Shown in pieces: positions 6,592-11,139 of a stretch of DNA of 11,139 nucleotides. The position numbers were made by a program, and so were the translations under genes. Location: the NCBI GenBank assembly GCA_029824495.1, contig JALGXY010000291.1, positions 1 to 11,139 on the forward strand, read 5' to 3'. The notes beneath the pieces were generated by a model. That model was given only the letters and a program-made list of their open reading frames with translations, ran no database searches and had not been told where the DNA came from. The stretch is from Fimbriimonadia bacterium. GTDB taxonomy: Bacteria; Armatimonadota; Fimbriimonadia; Fimbriimonadales; Fimbriimonadaceae. Numbering within the stretch: position 1 is the first letter of the stretch; each line of letters starts with the position of its first letter.

Positions 6592-6879
6592 TCAGCGAAC
6601 TTTGTTGTAGACCCGAATATCGACGCTCGCAGCGTACTTGTCAAACTCGGGAAACGCAGCTTCGAGATGCGGAGTTTTGAGATGGGCGTCGAGGTGAGCT
6701 TGACTCTCCCACTCTTCGAGCATCACAAAGTCGTGCTCGTCGTCTGCTTTCTGGTGCAGAACGTATTCATGACATCCATCTTCAACTCGTGTTGGATCGA
6801 GGAGTCCATCAAGAAGGCTCTTCACCTCATTGGCCTTTCCTGGTTTTGCGGTGATCAGTGCAACGACCTTAATTGGCAT
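6592..6879 (-). CDS. ABM-family (YgiN-like) putative monooxygenase
   Basis: A 95-residue single-domain protein with the antibiotic-biosynthesis-monooxygenase (dimeric ferredoxin-like) fold. Characteristic segments are the opening strand K-V-V-A-L-I-T-A-K-P-G-K, E-Y-V-L-H-Q, F-V-M-L-E-E-W-E-S (50-58), and A-H-L-D-A-H-L-K-T-P-H (61-71). Members include quinol monooxygenases such as E. coli YgiN and many of unknown substrate that need no cofactor. Length is normal and no export signal is present. It is transcribed away from the aldo/keto reductase gene across a 142-bp gap holding repeat copy D, and is ended by the terminator at 6503-6536. A role in oxidising quinols or reactive aldehydes is plausible but not shown by the sequence. 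Confidence 0.88.
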   Translation of the reverse strand: MPIKVVALITAKPGKANEVKSLLDGLLDPTRVEDGCHEYVLHQKADDEHDFVMLEEWESQAHLDAHLKTPHLEAAFPEFDKYAASVDIRVYNKVR

Positions 6880-6891
6880 AGACCGATGATA
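6880..6891 (-). promoter_or_regulatory. -10 box placed for a leaderless start
   Basis: On the minus strand TATCAT (6891-6886) lies exactly 6 nt before the ATG at 6879. There is no SD in this interval and no clear -35. Confidence 0.5.
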
Positions 6892-6945
6892 CTCGGCTGT
6901 ATCGACTCGTGTGCTGGAATCTGCGTTTGGAGTGCTTTGGCACGA

Positions 6946-6997
6946 CCCTCCACCCCCTAACCCCCTCCTCCCTTTTCACAAAAGGAGGAGGGGGAAT
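6946..6997. repeat. Dispersed hairpin repeat, copy D (short loop)
   Basis: It has the same lead (CCCTCCACCCCCTA) and the same 11-bp stem as copies A and B, but the CGCTTCGC loop is replaced by CAC between TTTT and AAAA. It lies in the divergent gap between the ABM-fold gene and the aldo/keto reductase, ending 12 nt before the reductase's -10 box and so covering its -35 region. Conserved arms with a changed loop suggest that the stem is what matters. Confidence 0.85.
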
Positions 6998-7009
6998 GCC
7001 CCATTGGCG

Positions 7010-7021
7010 TATCCTCCGCAC
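7010..7021 (+). promoter_or_regulatory. -10-like box before the aldo/keto reductase
   Basis: TATCCT at 7010-7015 lies exactly 6 nt before the ATG at 7022. There is no SD. The region where a -35 would fall is the right arm of repeat copy D and has no TTG motif. Confidence 0.45.
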
Positions 7022-7927
7022 ATGACGACACAACGCATCGGCGAGACCGATCTCACGTCCAGCCGACTTTCCTATGGGTGTATGCGGATCGCTGGCACCT
7101 GGAATCCAGCCGAGGTTGACGACGAGAAACGAGCCGCAGCCCACCTTGCGCTCGAAACAGCGTTCGAGCACAGCTATACGCTGTTTGATCACGCCGATAT
7201 CTACGCCAGAGGCGCGAGCGAATCGCTCCACGGCGAGCTGTTGGGGGCGGAGCCGAGCAAGCGGGACAAGATCGTCATCGCCACCAAATGCGGCATCAAA
7301 CCGCCTGGCCAGTACGGTGAGAACTCACCGCACACCTATGATTTCAGCGCAAGCCACATCCTCTGGTCTTGTGACCGATCCCTAGAAAGACTTCAGACCG
7401 ACTACATCGACATCTATCAGCTGCACCGTCCAGACTATCTGATGAACCCAGAAGAGGTAGCGGAAGCGTTCACCAGGCTCAAAGAACAGGGCAAGGTTCG
7501 CCACTTCGGCGTCAGCAACTTTCTGCCGGACAAGGTTTCGCTGCTTCAGAAGTACGTTCCTCTCTGTGTCAACCAGGTCGAGATCTCCCTCAGTCACCGA
7601 GATCCGCTCGAAGACGGCACTCTCAACCAATGTATGCAGGAGTCGATCACTCCGCTTTCTTGGAGCCCGCTGGCGGGCGGTGCGCTGGGTGAAGGCGCAG
7701 AAGGAGAGCTGATCGCGCTTACGGATCAGATCGCTGAGGCCCACGGTGTCACAAGAACAGACATCGCCCTCGCTTGGCTGCTCAAGCATCCGTCAGGCAT
7801 CATCCCAATCATCGGCACCACCAAGCCAGAGAGGATCATCCAGTCAACAAAGGCCGCAAAGATTGAGCTGAGCCGGGAAGACTGGTATCGGCTCTTTACT
7901 GCAGCAGTTGGCGAGCCGATGCCCTGA
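7022..7927 (+). CDS. Aldo/keto reductase (YdhF-like)
   Basis: A 301-residue cytosolic (alpha/beta)8 NAD(P)H-dependent oxidoreductase. The catalytic tetrad is complete: D56 and Y61 in F-D-H-A-D-I-Y, K89 in A-T-K-C-G, and H135 in Y-Q-L-H-R-P-D. F-G-V-S-N-F (162-167) and the cofactor-site I-I-G-T-T-K-P-E-R (263-271) are typical. The S-R-L-S-Y-G-C-M-R opening resembles the YdhF branch. The substrate is not predictable from sequence. Next to glycosidases, an aldose or ketose reductase role is possible. The start at 7022 is preferred to an in-frame ATG at 6911, which would translate through repeat copy D and add 37 non-conserved residues. The fucosidase start lies 15 nt after its stop, but that gene has its own -10/-35, so co-transcription is optional. 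Confidence 0.92.
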   Translation: MTTQRIGETDLTSSRLSYGCMRIAGTWNPAEVDDEKRAAAHLALETAFEHSYTLFDHADIYARGASESLHGELLGAEPSKRDKIVIATKCGIKPPGQYGENSPHTYDFSASHILWSCDRSLERLQTDYIDIYQLHRPDYLMNPEEVAEAFTRLKEQGKVRHFGVSNFLPDKVSLLQKYVPLCVNQVEISLSHRDPLEDGTLNQCMQESITPLSWSPLAGGALGEGAEGELIALTDQIAEAHGVTRTDIALAWLLKHPSGIIPIIGTTKPERIIQSTKAAKIELSREDWYRLFTAAVGEPMP

Positions 7928-7941
7928 TGTAGAATCAGAGC
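7908..7941 (+). promoter_or_regulatory. Promoter of the first fucosidase gene, leaderless geometry
   Basis: TTGGCG (7908-7913), a 16-nt spacer and TAGAAT (7930-7935) form the best -35/-10 pair in the window. The -10 is exactly 6 nt before the ATG at 7942. The -35 overlaps the end of the aldo/keto reductase coding sequence. A stop codon (TAG at 7930) lies inside the -10 box, in frame with the fucosidase, so the start cannot be further upstream. Confidence 0.55.
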
Positions 7942-9906
7942 ATGGTCTCGGCGCTTCTCGCAGCGGCAGCTATCGCAACAACTCAGCCTCAGTCAAATCC
8001 GGATATCGACTGGTGGCGCGAGGCTCGGTTCGGCATGTTCATCCACTGGGGGCTGTACGCCGTTCCCGCTGGAGAATGGGGCGAACGCAAGACCCACGGC
8101 GAGTGGATCATGTCTTCGGGCCAGATCCCGATTCCGGATTACGAGAAGTTCGCCGACCAGTTCAATCCGACCGAATTCGATGCCAACGAGTGGGCTGAGA
8201 TGGCTGTTGATGCCGGCATGAAGTACCTGGTCATCACGACCAAACATCACGACGGTTTCTGCCTCTGGCCAAGCGAGCAGACCGACTGGGACATCGAGCG
8301 CACTCCGTACAAGAAGGACATCCTCAAACAGATCGCCGACGCCTGCCGCGCCAATGGTCTTAAGATCGGCTGGTACCACTCGATCATGGATTGGCACCAC
8401 CCGGACTATCTTCCCCGCCGAGGCTGGGAAGACCGCCCAGCAGAAGGTGCCGACTTCAATCTTTATCGCAGTTATCTGCACAATCAGGTCAAAGAGATCC
8501 TGACCAACTATGGCAAAATCGATGTCATCTGGTTCGACGGTGAGTGGGAGGCGACCTGGATCGCACCGCATGGCCGAGAGCTGTTCAATGAGGTGGTCGG
8601 CCTGCAGCCGCAGATACTCGTAAACAATCGGGTTGGTGCTGGGCGCAGCGGCGGACACTTTGGCACCCCGGAACAGCGGATCCCTGAAACGGGTCTCCCC
8701 GGTGAAGACTGGGAGACCTGCATGACGATGGGCCGCACTTGGGGCTACAACAAGTCAGATGAGAACTGGAAATCGACGCAGACTCTGATCAGAAACCTGT
8801 GCGACATTGCCAGCAAAGGCGGCAACTACCTGCTCAATGTTGGGCCGATGGCAAACGGGCTCTTCCCTGACCTGGCCGTCGAGCGGCTCGAAGAGATCGG
8901 CGACTGGATGGACACAAATGGTGAGGCGATCCACGGCACGACTGCTTCCCCTGTCGGAAAACCAGAGTGGGGCCGAATCACCCGAAAAGGCAACGACCTC
9001 TACCTGATCTTGTTTGAATGGCCGAAGACCGGATTCGTTGAGATTCCAAATCTGGGCAACGGCATCACCTCTGCCGAAATCTTGGGCCACGGCCCTGTTG
9101 GATTTGCCGCCAATCGACACGGCCCCAACATACTTCTCTCCGTCCCGAAACCGAGGATGAACGAGAACGCGAGCGTCATCAAGATCACCCTCGACGGCGC
9201 ACCAATCGTCTACTCTGCTCCGCAGTTCGACAGTTTCGGGGGCCAGTTTATCGGCAGCACAAGGCTCGCTCTTTCGACCGCCTCAGATCAGGTCGAAGTG
9301 CACTACACGCTCGATGGCTCAGCTCCGACGGCCGCTTCGCCCAAGTATTCGGCCCCGATCCCGATCAGCAGGACGACCACGATCAAGGCAGCGAGCTTCC
9401 ATAGGAATCGCCGGGTCTCTGAAACGGCAGAGATACAGATGGCCAAGGTGCCAGGCTTCGCGCCCAGTACGCTGACCGCTGGCGGAATCGGCCTGCTCAA
9501 AACGACCTATAAAGGCAAGTTCGACAGGCTGCCGGACTTCGGCAGTCTGACTCCAGACGATACGGAGGTCGTGAAGCTCATCACCCTCCCAGAGGCGACT
9601 CCAGAAGAGAATGTCGCCCACGTCTTCAAAGGCCTCCTTCAGGTCGATTCAGCGGGAATCTACGAGTTTGAACTGACATCGGATGACGGATCAAAACTGC
9701 TGATTGACGGCCAGGTGATCGTCGATCACGACGGCAACCATTCGACCTCTGCAAAGACGGGATTCGCTCCTCTTCAGGCTGGGCGGCATCTAGTCGAAGT
9801 CCAGCACTTCAACAGTGCAGGCGGGTCTGTTATCGAGCTGAAGCAGCGCACAAAAGGCGGCACATTCGAATCAATCAGTGCTGAACTGTTCCGGCTCATC
9901 GGATAG
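7942..9906 (+). CDS. GH29 alpha-L-fucosidase with CHB_HEX_C-like and PA14-like domains
   Basis: A 654-residue, probably exported alpha-L-fucosidase that would remove terminal L-fucose from glycans. The GH29 catalytic domain spans about 22-340, with F-I-H-W-G (33-37), T-K-H-H-D-G-F (100-106), the nucleophile region W-F-D199-G-E-W, and D-W-E258-T, which lies where the acid/base or substrate-binding Glu is found in relatives. A beta-sandwich follows (about 340-420). Next is a chitobiase/hexosaminidase C-terminal-like module (about 430-495; H-Y-T-L-D-G-S-A-P-T). Last is a PA14-like module (about 515-645; F-E-L-T-S-D-D-G-S-K-L-L-I-D-G), often glycan-binding. The N-terminus is a short apolar stretch (A-L-L-A-A-A-A) without a preceding Lys or Arg, so it is an unusual Sec signal. 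An in-frame stop just upstream excludes a longer start. The 3' end overlaps the convergent zinc-finger gene by 36 bp. Confidence 0.93.
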   Translation: MVSALLAAAAIATTQPQSNPDIDWWREARFGMFIHWGLYAVPAGEWGERKTHGEWIMSSGQIPIPDYEKFADQFNPTEFDANEWAEMAVDAGMKYLVITTKHHDGFCLWPSEQTDWDIERTPYKKDILKQIADACRANGLKIGWYHSIMDWHHPDYLPRRGWEDRPAEGADFNLYRSYLHNQVKEILTNYGKIDVIWFDGEWEATWIAPHGRELFNEVVGLQPQILVNNRVGAGRSGGHFGTPEQRIPETGLPGEDWETCMTMGRTWGYNKSDENWKSTQTLIRNLCDIASKGGNYLLNVGPMANGLFPDLAVERLEEIGDWMDTNGEAIHGTTASPVGKPEWGRITRKGNDLYLILFEWPKTGFVEIPNLGNGITSAEILGHGPVGFAANRHGPNILLSVPKPRMNENASVIKITLDGAPIVYSAPQFDSFGGQFIGSTRLALSTASDQVEVHYTLDGSAPTAASPKYSAPIPISRTTTIKAASFHRNRRVSETAEIQMAKVPGFAPSTLTAGGIGLLKTTYKGKFDRLPDFGSLTPDDTEVVKLITLPEATPEENVAHVFKGLLQVDSAGIYEFELTSDDGSKLLIDGQVIVDHDGNHSTSAKTGFAPLQAGRHLVEVQHFNSAGGSVIELKQRTKGGTFESISAELFRLIG

Positions 9907-10233
9907 TGCCCGCTCGATCGCGGCCGGATCTTGTTCAACCGGATCTGGCCGCGACAGCACCATGCATCCGCGGAATACCACGCTGATGATGACGAAGAAG
10001 ATCACGTATCGCCAGATCGACCCGCCCTGAAACGGTGCAGTCACCAGCCGCTTCATTCCCAGCAGAACCGCAGCCGGGCGAAAGTGGGTCTCGCCTTTGC
10101 CACACTCAGGGCACCGAGCACCAACAGGTCCGACAATCGCACACCTGTGACAGATGTACTTCTCGCAGCGGCCGCACTGAAGCGCGGTCTCTTCTTTTTT
10201 GTGCCAGTGGCAATAGGTCTTCTCTTCCGACAC
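9871..10233 (-). CDS. B-box-like zinc-finger protein with one TM helix
   Basis: A 120-residue membrane-anchored protein. The first 47 residues hold a Cys/His cluster (C8, H11, C20, C23, C28, C31, C41, C44) matching the B-box-like fingers found before rhomboid or TM domains in several phyla (Y-C-x-W-H ... T-A-L-x-C-x-R-C ... I-C-x-x-C ... V-G-x-R-C-P-E-C). One TM helix follows (about 74-93), then an acidic tail. Function is unknown. Zinc binding and a protein-interaction role at the membrane are inferred from the family. The start is a GTG with a -10 box 7 nt upstream. It lies between two fucosidase genes, divergent from one and overlapping the other, so it is not in their operon. Confidence 0.8.
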   Translation of the reverse strand: MSEEKTYCHWHKKEETALQCGRCEKYICHRCAIVGPVGARCPECGKGETHFRPAAVLLGMKRLVTAPFQGGSIWRYVIFFVIISVVFRGCMVLSRPDPVEQDPAAIERALSDEPEQFSTD

Positions 10234-10246
10234 TCAGGACATGATA
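10234..10246 (-). promoter_or_regulatory. Extended -10 box before a GTG start
   Basis: On the minus strand TATCAT (10246-10241), preceded by TGA (extended -10 TGn), lies 7 nt before the GTG at 10233. There is no SD. It is divergent from the promoter at 10276-10288, with the two -10 boxes 29 bp apart. Confidence 0.5.
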
Positions 10247-10275
10247 TCAGACAGCTGGAAGACGATGCGAGCGGC

Positions 10276-10288
10276 TATCATAGATCCG
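10276..10288 (+). promoter_or_regulatory. -10 box placed for a leaderless start
   Basis: TATCAT at 10276-10281 lies 7 nt before the ATG at 10289, with no SD. It shares the 55-bp divergent gap with the zinc-finger gene's promoter. A regulator binding there could affect both genes. Confidence 0.5.
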
Positions 10289-11139
10289 ATGAGTGGACAG
10301 GTTTCACGACGAGATGTTTTGAAGAGCGCGGCCGCCGCAGGAGTGGGCATGAGTGTGCCAGGACTGTCAAACTTTGTTTTGATGGAACAGGACATTCCCA
10401 AGGCGAGCCGCAGAGTCCGAAACTTCGAACGGATGGCGTTCGGCATGTTTGTTCACTGGGGCCTCTACTCCCAGATGCAGGCGGGCGAATGGGTGGAGAC
10501 GATGCACGGAATTCCGCGTGATCGATATCTCAAGCTCATGGACACCTTTACGGCCGAGGATTTTGACGCGCGCGACCTGGCCAGAACAGCCAAGTCTGCA
10601 GGCATGAAATACATCACCCTCACTTCACGACACCACGAAGGATTCAGCCTTTACGACACTCGTGGTCTCAGCGATCTCGACATCACTCACACACCAGCCA
10701 AAGGCAGAGATCTGATCGAGGAGTTCCTCACCGCTTGCCGGGCAGAAGGGATCGTGCCGATGCTCTATCACACGACCCTCGATTGGAACGACAAACGGTT
10801 CAATGAAGACTTCGACGGCTATCTCGACTATCTGCACGACTCTGTCGAGCTGCTCTGCACGGAATACGGCGAAATCGGCGGCTTCTGGTTCGATGGCAAC
10901 TGGGCCAAAAAAGACGCCGACTGGAAAGAGGATCGGCTCTATACGATGATCAGAAAGCTGCAGCCGGAAGCGATGATTATCAATAATACAGGGATCGATG
11001 CCGGCGGCAAGCTTGGCCACCCGGAGATCGACTCCACCACGTTTGAACGAGGCCGCCCGAAACCGATCGATCGGACAGGTCATGAAAAGTACGTCAGCGG
11101 AGAAATGTGCCACACGGTGAACTTCCATTGGGGCACAGC
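10289..11139 (+). CDS. Second GH29 alpha-L-fucosidase, Tat-type, 3' end cut off
   Basis: The first 283 residues of an exported GH29-type enzyme, open to the window edge with no stop or frameshift. The N-terminus carries S-R-R-D-V-L-K (6-12) followed by an Ala/Gly-rich stretch, a clear twin-arginine signal. GH29 motifs are F-V-H-W-G-L-Y (54-60), T-S-R-H-H-E-G-F (112-119) and F-W-F-D202-G-N-W, with D202 the probable nucleophile. N-F-H-W-G near 278-282 is close to the cut. It is clearly a paralogue of the fucosidase at 7942 but diverged: K-H-H-D is R-H-H-E here, and export uses Tat rather than a Sec-like signal. That suggests different substrates or cofactors. Some GH29-fold proteins have other or lost activities, so fucosidase is the best label, not a certainty. 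Confidence 0.88.
   Translation, partial: MSGQVSRRDVLKSAAAAGVGMSVPGLSNFVLMEQDIPKASRRVRNFERMAFGMFVHWGLYSQMQAGEWVETMHGIPRDRYLKLMDTFTAEDFDARDLARTAKSAGMKYITLTSRHHEGFSLYDTRGLSDLDITHTPAKGRDLIEEFLTACRAEGIVPMLYHTTLDWNDKRFNEDFDGYLDYLHDSVELLCTEYGEIGGFWFDGNWAKKDADWKEDRLYTMIRKLQPEAMIINNTGIDAGGKLGHPEIDSTTFERGRPKPIDRTGHEKYVSGEMCHTVNFHWGT

Noticed and set aside
6471..6644. Upstream extension of the GH116 gene by 58 residues
   Set aside because: It would translate through the terminator hairpin and promoter and put the twin-arginine signal internally. The extension is Cys-rich and not signal-like.
7993..8658. A 221-codon minus-strand open frame inside the first fucosidase
   Set aside because: It is antisense to the conserved GH29 catalytic domain. 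Its composition reflects the complement of that domain and no family is recognisable.

Overview
The window looks like chromosomal DNA from a moderately GC-rich, saccharolytic bacterium. My best guess is Armatimonadota, class Fimbriimonadia. That rests on the gene mix (twin-arginine 'RRDLL' enzymes, GH116 and GH29 glycosidases, a B-box/TM protein), the codon use, and C-rich/G-rich hairpin repeats scattered between genes. It is an inference without any database comparison. There are no tRNAs, rRNAs, CRISPR arrays, transposases or phage genes.

Layout. Positions 1-306 hold stacked inverted repeats and no gene. A Tat-exported metallophosphoesterase follows (307-1254), then a repeat-filled gap, an uncharacterised four-helix membrane protein (1507-2043), a gap with two hairpins, a DUF1579 protein (2234-2734) and a DinB-fold protein (2859-3311). 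The DinB gene meets a large minus-strand Tat-exported GH116/DUF608 glycosidase (3312-6470) stop to stop with no base between. Upstream of that glycosidase, and also on the minus strand, is a small ABM-fold monooxygenase (6592-6879) with a strong intrinsic terminator between the two. An aldo/keto reductase (7022-7927), a multidomain GH29 alpha-L-fucosidase (7942-9906), a convergent zinc-finger/TM protein (9871-10233, minus) and a second, Tat-type GH29 fucosidase (10289 to the window edge) complete the window.

How it fits together. The right two thirds resemble a small glycan-degradation neighbourhood: one GH116 beta-glycosidase and two GH29 fucosidases, all apparently exported, plus a sugar- or aldehyde-active oxidoreductase candidate. 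No SusC/D-like pair, ABC importer or sugar regulator is visible. The genes are mostly single transcription units with their own promoters rather than one operon.

Two patterns stand out. First, most genes carry a TANNNT -10 box placed 6-7 nt before the start codon with no Shine-Dalgarno, which is the geometry of leaderless mRNAs. Only the membrane protein has a clear SD. Second, a dispersed hairpin repeat (arms CCCCCTCCTCC / GGAGGAGGGGG) occurs in four intergenic places, one of which supplies a spurious upstream ATG to the DinB gene. I do not see a clearly new multi-gene system. These two patterns are the most worthwhile leads.
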